In this document: piece by piece, positions 1 to 11,500 of the stretch
How the letters are laid out: the number at the start of each line of letters is the position of its first letter
How positions within the stretch are numbered: position 1 is the stretch's first letter
Assembly: GCA_022592435.1 (NCBI GenBank)
Contig: JABYQS010000055.1
Coordinates: 150,650 to 214,649, forward strand
DNA: 64,000 nucleotides
Source of the DNA: Cerioporus squamosus
Lineage: Eukaryota; Basidiomycota; Agaricomycetes; Polyporales; Polyporaceae
Direction of reading: 5' to 3'
Notes under the pieces: model-generated
Told to the model about the DNA's origin: nothing
What the model saw: only the letters and a program-made list of their open reading frames with translations
Database searches by the model: none
Program-made: the position numbers and the translations under genes

Positions 1-1384
1 AGTCTCGCTGTTCTTCTTGATACGGCATTGACGCATCGGGATTGAATCGCGCACGACAGAACCACCTGAAGAACGCCGCACGCCGGTCACAGCGCTTCGT
101 TCGCTTGGCTCAACTGGGTCCGGAAGCGCTCCCAAATGGTATCTGACGCGCCCCACACCCTCCTTGAATGCGCACACCAAGCGCAGCCTCTGCGAAGGTC
201 GCTACTGGGGCGGCTAACCGGGGCAATGTAGGTGGACTTCTTGCCCCGCGCTCGGACGTATTGGCCACGGCTCACGACGCACAGCTACGTGGAGCGGGGG
301 GTGGGGTCACGCTGGCTCGTCAGGCACGTCTACACCCAGGTCCTATACGGTGCGCTCTACTCTCCGGATCCCGAACACAACGCATGCTTCGTCGTCGAGA
401 ATCAGCTGTCGTCACCCATCTACAACGTACGAACAAACTTGGTGATCTCCACGATGGGCAAATCGAAGCTGGAAGTCGCTCACATTGGCCAGCACCTACT
501 GCTCCCGACTTCGCGATTCCGACCCACCACCTTCCCGTGTTCCCCTTCGCAAGCGCGTCCTAACTCGGTTTCGCAGCGAGTCCCACATGTAGATCAGCTC
601 TGCAACCACTGTGGCTCCGATTCACTTTCTACGGGCTTTGCTTGCCGGTGCTGACAGAGACATCGAAGAACCGGTTCCGGTCCCTATGCATCCTGCTCCA
701 TATCGCGCTCTCGTTCCGAAGCACGCTTCTGCGGGGCCCCTCAGTTCTCTATTCTCCGACACAGATCCTCCGTGCCCTTCTGCTGCGCATCCGCGGCGAC
801 CCATCGACTCCCGCCTTCGCAATGCACAATTGATACTCGACGAAGAGAGCGATCTCACGTGGATTTCCGGAACACGCTGGACGTGCGCAATGACGAAGAC
901 GTCTACCCCAGGGAGGAAATGCAAACTCCATACGCGGATGCCCAGGACACGGATGGACGCGGCTGCAAGCTGCAATGTTACCCCGACCAGCCAATCACAA
1001 CCAGGACAACTGCGACCCGCAACACGCCTGCTTCATACCAGATTAGGGCGCGCGTTCCCGCCGCGCATACCTCGGTGATCGCGCTGCCATATCCCGCATC
1101 GCCCAGCCTAGTTCGTGCTTCGGCGCGCAGACGCACTGAATTGGGGGGCCTTGGGAGGGATGGGATGGAGAATTGGCGGAACTGTTGCTCAGGCTCTTCG
1201 GGCGGGATGGGGCCTGGAGACTGCGGGATTTGGATCAAGCTTTCAGGACGCGACCCGCTGCGTCGGGTGCGGGCCCGCCGCCTCCGGGTCAGGCATCTGC
1301 ATCAGGCCTGAGCTCAGGGTCCAGAAGCGTCGCTGGCTGTGATGGAGGATGGGTGGTGGAGGCCAGCGCCGGTGAGCGCCGGTG

Positions 1385-1571
1385 CTAGAAGCAGGTGCGT
1401 CGCGTTGTTCGCTGTGCGTTCTACTCACGCACTGGCCAGAGAATCGAGGATCGCAAATGGAGAGGTACGAGCCGTCTCACTGGGGCTTCCCGCACAATTG
1501 TCGCAGACTGTCGTGCCGCGAGCAACATGGCGCGTTGTAGCGCGCGGACTAGAAGCAGGTGCGTCGCGTTG
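1385..1571. repeat. 23-bp direct repeat pair
   Basis: The same 23 bases, starting CTAGAAGCAGGTGCG and ending GCGTTG, occur at 1385-1407 and 1549-1571, in otherwise unique sequence. No inverted ends or gene are associated with them. Confidence 0.7.
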
Positions 1572-2262
1572 GCCTTGCTGTCTGCGTCCCTGGTCGCTCG
1601 GACGATCCATGGCTTGGACGGGCCGGGATGACGGAAGGGGCCTTTGGACTGCGGCCTAGCTGGTCCGTGCGCGCGTGCGCTCTCGGAGTCGGAGGGACGG
1701 AAGGACAAGCACGACATGCGAGTCTCCGCTGTCCGATCCCGCTCATTCCGTTTCCCGTTAGCCTCCCAGACTCGCCCCCCTTGGCATCCACAATTCATAC
1801 CGCATCTGCCAACACAGCTGTCGTTCGTGTCCCTCGACCTGACGATCGGTGTCAAGCTGTTAGCGGTCGCGGATACGCATTGCGCCCACCGCCCGCGTCT
1901 CCGCACCGCGGATCTGCAGATGCCATAGTCCGCTAGTGCCAACATCGCGCAGATCGGTCATGTCAGATAGCTCGAGTATATTGCTTCCCCGCAACGTCGC
2001 GCGCGATGCTATGTCGAGCGTGCGCGTGGCCCTATGCCATGGAACATGTGGATGCTTCGGCGCAGCCGCGTCTTCAGTGCATCGCTGTATGTCGTTGTCG
2101 GCATGGAGGCTCTGCCGCAAGGGTCCTCGAGCCGGGCCGGGCTGCTTCAAAGCTTCAAACCCTCGTCCTTTGCACCTCGAGGCTCTGCAACACAGGCCTC
2201 CCAATCCAGGATGTACAGAGACAGCCACAGAGAGACGCAGGACCCGACGCTCGCCGCATGAT

Positions 2263-2282
2263 GCATGATGCATCATGCATGA
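2263..2282. repeat. 20-bp perfect palindrome
   Basis: ATGCATGATGCATCATGCAT reads the same on both strands. It could form a hairpin or be a two-fold protein site. Nothing nearby indicates which. Confidence 0.7.
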
Positions 2283-4430
2283 CACGACTGCCGAGTCTCC
2301 GAGGGTGCGTCGTGTCGTGTCGTGCTCGCAGAGCCAAGCGACGGCGGTCCCGAAAGCGGAGACTGGCTTGCGCTGCGATCGATGCGATCGCTCGTCTGCC
2401 CATGGGCCACACTCACAGTTTCATGAAATATTATGCTTCCGCGAGCACGCGAGTGCGAGTGGGTCCCATGACGCTCCCTCGCTCGCCCTCTCTCCCTCCA
2501 TCGGGTCGTGTGGCCAGCAGGCGAGGCAAGGATGCCGCCGGGACACGCGGAAAACTTGGCATCCCAGCTCGTGGGGCCGGCGACTTGAAGTTCGAACTTC
2601 GGACGGGGGCGTATGACATCGACCGGCGGGTGGGGTGCGGTCACAGGGCGCGGACTTGCTGAGCGTGTGCCAGTGCGCCACTGGTCCGTGGCTCTGGGGG
2701 ACGACTCAGCACTTGATGTTGGTGCTGTATTGTAAGGCACCGAGGCTTGGTGGGCAGCGTGGGGGTGGGGCTCGGAGGTAGCACGCAGAGTAGGCTCGAG
2801 CGTGGTGCGGTCCCGAGCGGCGATACGCGAATAGCTGGGTGCACCGTATACGTACGGAGTACGACGTCAGCTCCAAGGGTGGACTGGAAGTGCGCAGTGC
2901 GAACGGTCACGGCTATGCAAAGGCCGACGGCGTGTGCAGTACGAGTATGGTAGCGAGGTCGGAACGAGGGACTGGCGGGGCCAGCCTGTACCAGTTTGCG
3001 GAGGTGACGTGCACGCCGGGTGTATGTGAGGCCTTGCAGCTGTCAGCGCGGTAGCTTCTGCATGATGGCGAGAGAGCTAAGCTGCACTCGGGGTGATCGG
3101 GCTGCTGTTTGCAAGGAAGGGTACTTACTTTGGCCGTGCGCAGTGCGAGACTCGGAGCCCGGCGTGCAGGCGCACAGAGCCCGGGGCTGGCGTGCTCTGT
3201 GCGGGATCGTGCCTCGCTGCCTGGACGGTGGACGTCTGGACGGCAGTGGACACCTATAGCTGGGGTGGACGGGCTGATGGTTGACGTTGACATCATCCGC
3301 GGGTAATGCGGGCATACCGTACCGCGCGGATGACGGTCTCTTGAACCTCACAACTGACGTGGATATGAGTGAGCAAGTAAGTACTGGCCACACGGCGATA
3401 TGGATACCCTCGAATACCAGTAGGCACTGGCAGAACTTCATCTGCGCCAGAGACTCGGACGAACTTTGCGGAGGTCGGTGTCGAAGTACGTACGTACAGC
3501 TGTGTTTGCAAAACACAGTCACTGCACAAGTATGCATTGATGTATGCGCATGTTTGTACGCCGAACCACACCCCGCACCCCGCAAACCGCAGCTGCAGTG
3601 GGCACGCACGGAGACGAGTCATCTCGATCTCTATCCCATTCCCCCCAGTAGTGCTGCTGCAGCGCAAACTCCTTGACCACAGCGTGAGCCAATCGCACTC
3701 CTATGTAAGTACTTAACTGCCACTGGCGCTCACATACCCAGTGGACGAGCGTGGGAGCCGCCGGATCTTGAGCTGGTGCGAGGCTGTGGCCAGCGACTCT
3801 GAGTCTGAGATCTGGGTCTCGAGGCGTGCTTGGGTGGGTCCTCCGATGCGAGCCTGGGAGAACGCGATTCGCATGTCGCATGTCGTGCGGCCGCTGTATG
3901 CGCGTAGACTTGGCGTGCATGACCAGACCGAAGACCTCAGACTGCAGACGCGGGCGCGTGGTGGGAGAGAAGCCTTCCAAGTCGTCAAGTCGGAGCCTGC
4001 GAAAAGCCTGAGGGTGCTTGCTCACTGTGAACTCTGTGTCTGCACCACCAGGGAGCTGCGACATTGCCGTGACATGTACGCATACATTCGAATGCTCGGG
4101 CACAAACATTGCCGGGACAGACGACGCGCCGATCCCGATTCCCGGCGGGAGTGCCTGCAACTCTAGATGGTGAGATGGAAGCTTGGACGTGTGTCCTGGG
4201 TCCCTGCAGCGTCCAGCGTCCGACGTCCGACGTCGAAGGGGGCCACGAGCCGCGCGCTCGGGGAGGGAGGCAGACACCTTATGCGGAGGAAGCATGACGC
4301 CCATGGTGGACCTGAACGTTGTCCGTGAACGCCTAGAGAAGCACCGCCGATAGCGCCGCGAGGGCGTGGAAGAGAAGCCCTGCCATCGGAGCAAACTTGA
4401 ACGCTGTTCTTGTAGATGCTGCCAGGGCGC

Positions 4431-4450
4431 AGGGTAGGGTAGGGTAGGGT
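4431..4450 (+). repeat. Short AGGGT tandem repeat
   Basis: Four 5-nt units of AGGGT. The unit differs from the usual fungal telomere repeat TTAGGG and the tract is only 20 nt, so it is listed only as a microsatellite. Confidence 0.7.
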
Positions 4451-4870
4451 CTCTCTCGCCCGGCGCAGCCACAGACTTGGAGCTTCCGTCGACGGGTACT
4501 CGGCGCAACACAACTCGCCTCGCCAGCCGAACGGGCTCAACCACACCAGCAGGCTGGAGGGCGATCCTCCGGCGGAAGCCAGGCTAGCGCTGCTGCGTCG
4601 GAGCGGAGGTTGTGTCGATGAACATTGCAGTTGGTCAAGGCCTCGCCGTGTTGTGAAACCAAGCCCGCGTCGGCTGCGCATGCGCGGGGAGGTCGGCTGC
4701 GGGTTAGGCTGGGAGAGCGGTGGCAGCGGCAGCGGCAAGGGAAATGCAGTCTAAAGATCGAGGAGCTCCGGCGGAGGACAGGGGCCACGATGCGGCGGTC
4801 GGACGTGTGGGGAGCCAAGGAGGGCCCGCAGAGAGAAAGGAGAAAGCCGGCTGCTCTGCGCGCACGCACG

Positions 4871-4896
4871 CAAGTAAGTAAGTAAGTAAGTACTTG
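4871..4896 (+). repeat. AAGT tetranucleotide microsatellite
   Basis: About five copies of AAGT, framed by CAAGTA and TACTTG so that the ends are complementary. Open frames crossing it give Leu-Leu-Thr-Tyr repeats and are artefacts. Confidence 0.7.
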
Positions 4897-6115
4897 CTGT
4901 GGGGCATGCGGCAGAGGCAAGGCGGAGGCTATGGCGTGTTCTGCAGCCTGAGTCTGAGTGTCGCGCTCGCACGGGCGTCGACCCTGTGTCGGAGCAGGAG
5001 CCGTGCATCAGATTCAGCGCGAGGCCGGTAGTCTTGTAGCCGGGCCTCCTGGGACAACGTTGACTAGACTCCTCGCGCAGGGCAAACAAGGATTTGGCGG
5101 GCGAGGAATGGAGGAGGCGCGGCTCCGGAGTGCGGGCCGCACGCCGAGAGAGGCGCTGTGCGCTCAAAGGAGGCGCGCTGATTGGCTGCGTCGGGGCCGC
5201 GGTGTCGGGACAAGGTGAGGGCGCCGCGGCCGAGCTACGCGGGGGCGAGTCGGTGACGACGGTGGCTTTGTGGCGGGATGATCTGACAGAAGTGGGGGAC
5301 CCCTGGGGCTGGGGACCCAATTGCCCAAGCACATCCTCCTGGTCGGTGGCGGCCGGGAGTCGTCGCGGGAGCTGCTGGCAGAGGTTGCTGCCGCTGGACG
5401 AGGAGGGCATGGTCCGAGGCTCGAGAGGCCATCAGCGGGCCGCCGTTGGGACGAGAGGGATCAGTCCGCGTGGGAATGCGCCGAGGCGGGCGGAGGTTAT
5501 TGCACTGCGAGCGTTGGGCGGGCGCGAGTCTCTGGCTGCGTCCACAGCCGCGTCCACAGCCTCGAGCGCAGGAGCTGGTCGCTCTGGGGGGGCGGGTGCG
5601 GCAGGGAGTAAGGTAGTAAACTGAGGATCTGAAGAGGAACGCGACGATCGAGTTATACTCGACGGACGAGGATGGTAAGAGGCTGATTACGTCAGGAGCG
5701 ACGATCGAGTCGGTTCAGAGGCTAAACGGTGCTGCAGGAGCGCGCACTGCCCGTCGCCTGGGTCGCTGGCGGGTCGGGGGGCGTTGTGCTCGAGGCGTTG
5801 AAGCTGGCGTTGAGTACACTGAAGACCTCGCAGGGACGGCGCGGGGATGCGGGGATGCGGGGTCGCTGGCAGCCGGTGCGGGGACTCGGCCGGGGAGAAG
5901 TGATGGCGGCGGGGGCTGTTGCGCCCTGTTTTGGGCGGATCGCGATCAGATCTGCCCGAGGGGACGGAAACGCGGGGTAAGGGGAAAATAATAATAAGGG
6001 GATTATAAGTGAATGGTTGTCTTTAAGCCGGGGATGCGGGGTCGACGGCCGCCCTCCCTTCTCCCTCGCAAACAGTCTCTCGTCCGAGCCCGTCCTGCCC
6101 TCCACTCGCCGTCCG

Positions 6116-8557
6116 ATGAGCTCTGCCTTCTTCCCGTCCTACAAGCCCCAGGTCCTCTCCCGCACAGAGGGCTTCCACCTCCCGTCCCCCCCGCCCTCCA
6201 ACAGCCCCCCGTCTCCCCCGGCGACCTCCCAGAACTCCTCGGGCTCGAACAACTTCGACAACCTCTTCGTCCCGCCCCTCTTCACCGTCCCAGATCCGTT
6301 CCGCAAGTTCCCCGCACACAGCAGCAGCGACCAGAACGGCAGCAACATGGACTTCTCAGACGAGCTGGCCTCGCTCATCGCGACCTCGCCCTCCCAGGGC
6401 CATCCCCACAACAACTCGCACGAACGCTCCACGCAGTCTCCTGGCGCGTACGACGATTACCGATCCCATCATACCCACAACATCTTCGACATCTCCGCCC
6501 CCACCTCCCACCACCAATCGTCGCATCATAACCACTTTGGCCATCAGAACCCCTCCTTCTCCCTCCCGCCCGCGTCCTCGCTCCATTCCGCGAACATCCA
6601 TGGCCCGTCCTCCGTGCACAGCACCCACCCGCTGCACGAGTTCTCTGCCCACTCGCACTTCAACTCCACCGTCCCTGCCATCGGCTCCTCCATGCGCTAC
6701 GAGCCCCCGTCGAACAACCCGTCCTCGCCGACGTCCGCGAACGGGAACAACCCCTTTGCGGGCGGCGAGCCCTCGTCCTTCTCCTCGCACATGTCCAATC
6801 TCTCCGGCATCTCCTCCTTCTCGAACCTCACCGCGCAGTCCGACTTCCACCTCTCGCAGCCCCCACCAAACGGACAGCCGAACGGGCAGCGCCAGACCCC
6901 GTCGCCCGTCTCCGCGAACGGCGCAGGCACCGAGTTCTCGAGGAGCCGATCGCGCTCGCGCGCGCCACCCAACGCGATGGACCCCGCAAACCCCCCGAGC
7001 ACCAACGGCGGCCCGGCCCGCCGCACCCGCACCAAGCGCAACAGCGTCTCGAGCGTATCGCCGCCCCCACTGCACCGCGGCCACACCCAGCCCCTCGTTA
7101 TTCCCAACGGCTCAAACGGCGCTGGCCGGGGTCCCGCGAGCCCCCTCAGCCTGCACACGAGCGGCTGGTTCATGCCTCAGGGCCAGGGGAACGAGTTCGG
7201 TCTCCCGACGCCAGAGAGTGTGCATGGTGCGTTCCATACAGTATCTCATGTAGCGCACATCCCGCCAATCTAAATTGTTTTTCTTGTGCACCAGGCTTCA
7301 GCGCGTTCAACGGCGGTGCCAGTTTGGGCAGCGTCGGGCTCGGTGTCAGTCCCAAGGAGGTCAATGTGCCCGGGATGGGCATCGTGGGCATGCAGAAGGG
7401 CGGAGAGACCCCGCCAGACGATATCGCGACGAAACAGTGCGTTTGTCCTGCTTGCTTCCTCTGCGCGACGTGATGGCTCATCGATGTGTCACACGCTCCC
7501 ACTCTAACCCCCGCTGTTCATTGTCTGTGCTTCTCCCGATGACGTATGGCGGGAACACAGGGCGATAATCGCGAACGAGAAGCGGCGGCGAAGGCGCGAG
7601 TCGCACAACGCCGTCGAGCGCAGGCGGAGGGACAACATCAACGAGAAGATCTCCGAGCTTGCCACGCTCATTCCCGAGTGTCTCCTCGACCCGAACGGTG
7701 CGTCCTCTTCTTGCGTCTTGTGCTCGCGCGGCCTCGGGACTGATAGCGCGCCGCAAATAGCTACTATGACGATGCCCGCATCGCTCTCTGCAGCATCGGG
7801 CGAAGACCTTCTCTTCGGCGTCACCATCAACACCTCCGCGGAGAAAAAGGAGGGCTCGGGCAGTGCCGAGCCCGAGGACGTGCCCAACACGCCCACGACG
7901 ACGACCGGCGCGAGCGCCGCGAACGGCGGCACCGACGCGAGCAACGCCGTCAAGGCGAACAAGGGCATGATCCTCCGCAAGAGCGTCGAGTATATCCGCT
8001 ACCTGCAGCAGCTCGTGAGCGCGCAGGCGAACCGGAACCGCGACCTCGAGCAGCAGCTGCAGGCGTTCCGCAGCGGCAACGCGCCGGCGTCGCCCGTCGG
8101 GACGGTCGACGGCGACGGCGAGATGAAGCTGCACGACGAGGTCGACGGCCTCGGGCTCCTGGGCGGCAGCGCGAACTTGAACGGGTCGTCCTCCTCACAA
8201 ACGAACGGGCGCCCGCGCCGCGGGAGCATCCGCAAGAGCTTCCACGGGTTCGACCTGCCGAGCGTGGGCGAGGAGATGGACCAGGATACGGAGCACGGGG
8301 ACCACGCGATGGAGCGGCCCGGCACGGGGGTCTCGCCAGGGAGCAGCATGGACGACGATCTGGACGACGAGGGCGACGATGGAGACGAGGGCGAGGACGA
8401 CGGGGACGAGGAGATGGAGATCGAGCGCGGGCGCAAGGGGCGCGACGGCCGGCCGGTGGGCAAGCGTGTGGGGCGGAAGGGGAAGAGCGTGAGCGTCGGG
8501 GCGGGTGTCAAGGTCAAGAAGGAGGCGGACCGCGCGGACGGCATGGAGGTTTCATAA
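6116..8557 (+). CDS. bHLH transcription factor
   Basis: Nuclear DNA-binding regulator of the basic helix-loop-helix class. Likely exons are 6116-7226, 7295-7436, 7561-7697 and about 7794-8557. All three introns are GT-AG and keep phase. Exon 1 encodes a long Ser/Pro/His/Asn-rich, disordered N-terminus. Exon 3 holds the basic region and helix 1 (HNAVERRRRDNINEKI, with the H-E-R pattern expected for E-box contact). Helix 2 (KGMILRKSVEYIRYLQQLV) follows after a loop enlarged by about 45 acidic/Thr-rich residues, then a leucine-rich zipper-like extension and a very acidic tail. The start at 6116 is the first ATG after the TATA-like patch; an ATG-less open frame extends upstream. The acceptor of the third intron is ambiguous (7760 or 7793; both keep frame). 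The basic region recalls the USF/MITF type, but the target genes are unknown. Confidence 0.9.
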
Positions 8558-11500
8558 GGTTCGCAGTGGGCGGATGACGGCGGCGTCGTTCGTTCGTCCG
8601 TCCGTCTCTGCCTCTCCGTCGTCGGGCGCCGCCTCTCCCACACCGCTCTCGCTGTCGGCGTGCCCGCAACGCAAAACGCTCGGCCCTCGCCCCGCTCGCT
8701 TTTCTTGGTCCTTGCCTTGGTCGATGCCTGTCATGACGCACATGCCTTTTCACGCTTCACGCCCTCAGCTTCACTCACGTTCGTGCTCCCTTGCTTCCGT
8801 GCCCGTGCCCGCGTCCGTCTCTTCTCTCGCCGTGTAGCCCTGTTGCGTTCCGTCTGCCCTCCCCCATATCATGTCGCATATCTGCATATCCCCCTTCTCA
8901 CGATTTCCCCCCACCCATGGCCTGTCACGCATGCGCTTACCGCACCCGACGCATATTGCACTTGTCCCCCTTGTGCTCCATCCGCTCCTCCCCTCCCCTT
9001 CCTCGCACGTAGCTGCCGCCCCTCCCCTGCCATTCCCCTCCCCCCACACGTAGTTGTTGCCGTTGTTCTCCCATTGCTCGATCTCATGTCTCTCCTCTCC
9101 CCCCTATTTGCCTACTCACGCTCTTCGCTCTCGACTGACCCGATCCACCGATTATCCGATTGACTGACAGCTTCGCCTCTGTGCGTTCCCGGAGTGCCCG
9201 AAGTTATCCCTTCAATTCGCTGTATCTCTATAATCTCTTTCCTCTCTCTCTCTGTCTATTATCCTTTCCGTCCGCCCCTCTCTCTGTCCGTACGCTTCTC
9301 TCCTCCCTCTCATTCTCACTCTCTTGATCTCGATCTCCCCTACTACTTACTGCTGCTCGGTCCATGGCCTCTCTGTATATCCATCCACCATGCATCCGTT
9401 TCGATGACGACCATGACGATGACCGACCACGACGAGTCTTGCGTTTCGTTGGTGTTATATGTGGCCTCCCTCCCCTGTGTACTAGTACCTATAGTTGGCA
9501 TCTTGCAGACTCTCCGAGGACCCGTGGCCTGCCCTCACTCGACTCGAGCGACGAGACGAGGAGAGAGAGAGGCGAAAAGAATGATACGCGTACAGTTAAT
9601 CGAGGCAGTTTATCATCTCGCGTACATCCCTCGTGTGTTCGTCTGCTCGCGCTCCAGCTGGCCCAGTCAGTACTAAGTGACTGGTAGGTATGAGTAAGTA
9701 GAGTATGTGACGGCGTGTTCCTGGTTGCCGACTTGCCAATGCCATACAGTCCAGAGGACGTGCACCGTTCCTCCACCTGAAATATCCACCATACGCGATC
9801 CAGCTCCGGACACCCACCCACCCACACGCGCATCGCATGCAATGTATGTAGAGTAAGTATAGTCGTACACCCGAGCATTAACCTCCACGGTGATACAGCG
9901 AAGGTTACCACAAAATTATTGCGACGTTTGCCCGGCGTTTGGAAAGCATGCGTGATGACTGACTGAATGGGCCTGCCCCCGGGCCAAGATGCCACCCCCA
10001 ACGGTCAACCAACCACACGGCAGGCGGTGGGAGCCCCTGAGCTTGCTCGGGGATCCGAGTCCTTCTGTGAAGTCTGCATGCGTCGAGTGGCCTTGCGCGC
10101 GCACAGTTTGGTGGCCGGAGAGTGGGAGGCCTCTGTCGACGTATGGAATCTGGATGCAATTGATGCGTTCGTTCATGTTCGACTGGCGCACGGCGACTGA
10201 ATGGGGAGGAACCCAAGGGCTTCCCGGGCGTTGATGCAGATGACCGTGACGCACGATCGACAGAGGAGGGGGCTTCTAGCCCTAACTTTGTGAGCTGCTT
10301 ATGTGTGACTGAACGATGACGACGAATGAATGAATGAACGAATGAGCGTCGAGAGCCCGAACCCGAGAAGAGCTGGTTCTGGGAACGCGGGGCATGGCAT
10401 GGCATGCGCTGCCGCGCGCTCTGGCCCGAGAGTCCTGGACGCGCGGGGGGTCGCATATGACCTCATGTCGAGCACCGAGGGAACATGGATCCATGGATCC
10501 CCGGTATGTTGCGAGAATCGCAAGTCGCCGTCTGCGTCGCGCGCTCGCTTGCTGCGTCGTGCGGCCGATCCATTTGCTTTTGCCCTTCATACTGCCACCG
10601 AGGGTCGACAGCCAGTCGCCGACATGGCGGATGCGCGTACGCATGCATTGATGGCTTCCTGAGTGCTGCTGGGCGAGCTGGGCGAGTGGCAACTGCAGTG
10701 CGCACCGAGGCTGCGATTCGAGTTGGGGCCCACGGACCTCGAGGGGTGTTCATCCGATGGTGCTGATCTGGTCGGATATAGCTGCAGCGTCGGGATCAGT
10801 ACGTTCACCGCTCGGCGAATCATACTTGACGCACCTGTTTCGCCCTGATTGGCGTCCAAACTGTCCGATGGATCCAGAATGAGCAAGATGTCGAGTCCCG
10901 ACACTGCCAGACGGCGGCTAGAGGATGGGTCGTACCAAGGGCCAACGGCGGTTGCGATCAGTCGCAGGCTTGCACTGACTGGATCCAAATCCCGACTCGA
11001 GCAAATCATCCACGGATCTCGCCACTGCGTTGTGATCAGACCTGCATGAATGAAGGGAGCATGGCGACGGCGTAAGTAACCATCCTTCCTGGTACGCAAT
11101 GTCGTGTTGTACGTACTCGCCCGTTACCCCGCTCACTCCGCTACCAAGCATCGACGGAACTGACTCTGCCGACGGACCCCAATGTTTGGATCTTCACGTC
11201 TACCTGCACAGATGTTTGGGAATGGTTAGTCTGCAATTCATCTCTGCCGCACGGATCCTGCAAATGCTATTCGCCGCCGGGGCATAGGCGTAGGAAGCGA
11301 GAGGAGCCATATGCTGCGCTGTACGGGCGCAAGCACTGCGTCCCGGACGCTGGGTCTCCATCACCATCATTACGCAGGTCTCATCACGGCGGGCGAGAGA
11401 GGAGTCTACTCGAGCCTCGCACTCGCAGTAAGTCAGGATTTGCTTGCCCCGCGTTCTTACGTGTGTATGCGCTCACCTCGGTGCTTATGTGTCGTCCCAA

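Larger units (their letters stand above)
1..6115. other. Gene-poor stretch
   Basis: I see no gene here. The open frames are short, overlap on both strands, rich in Arg/Ser/Pro, and show no domain or splice pattern. The stretch holds a 23-bp direct repeat (1385-1407 and 1549-1571), a 20-bp perfect palindrome (2263-2282) and short tandem repeats near 4431 and 4871. The last few hundred bases are probably promoter and 5' leader of the bHLH gene: an AT-rich patch with a TATAAG-like motif lies around 5985-6010. Confidence 0.55.

Noticed and set aside
4431..4450. Telomere-like GGGTA repeat
   Set aside because: Five-nt unit, only four copies, internal position; not the TTAGGG repeat of fungal telomeres.
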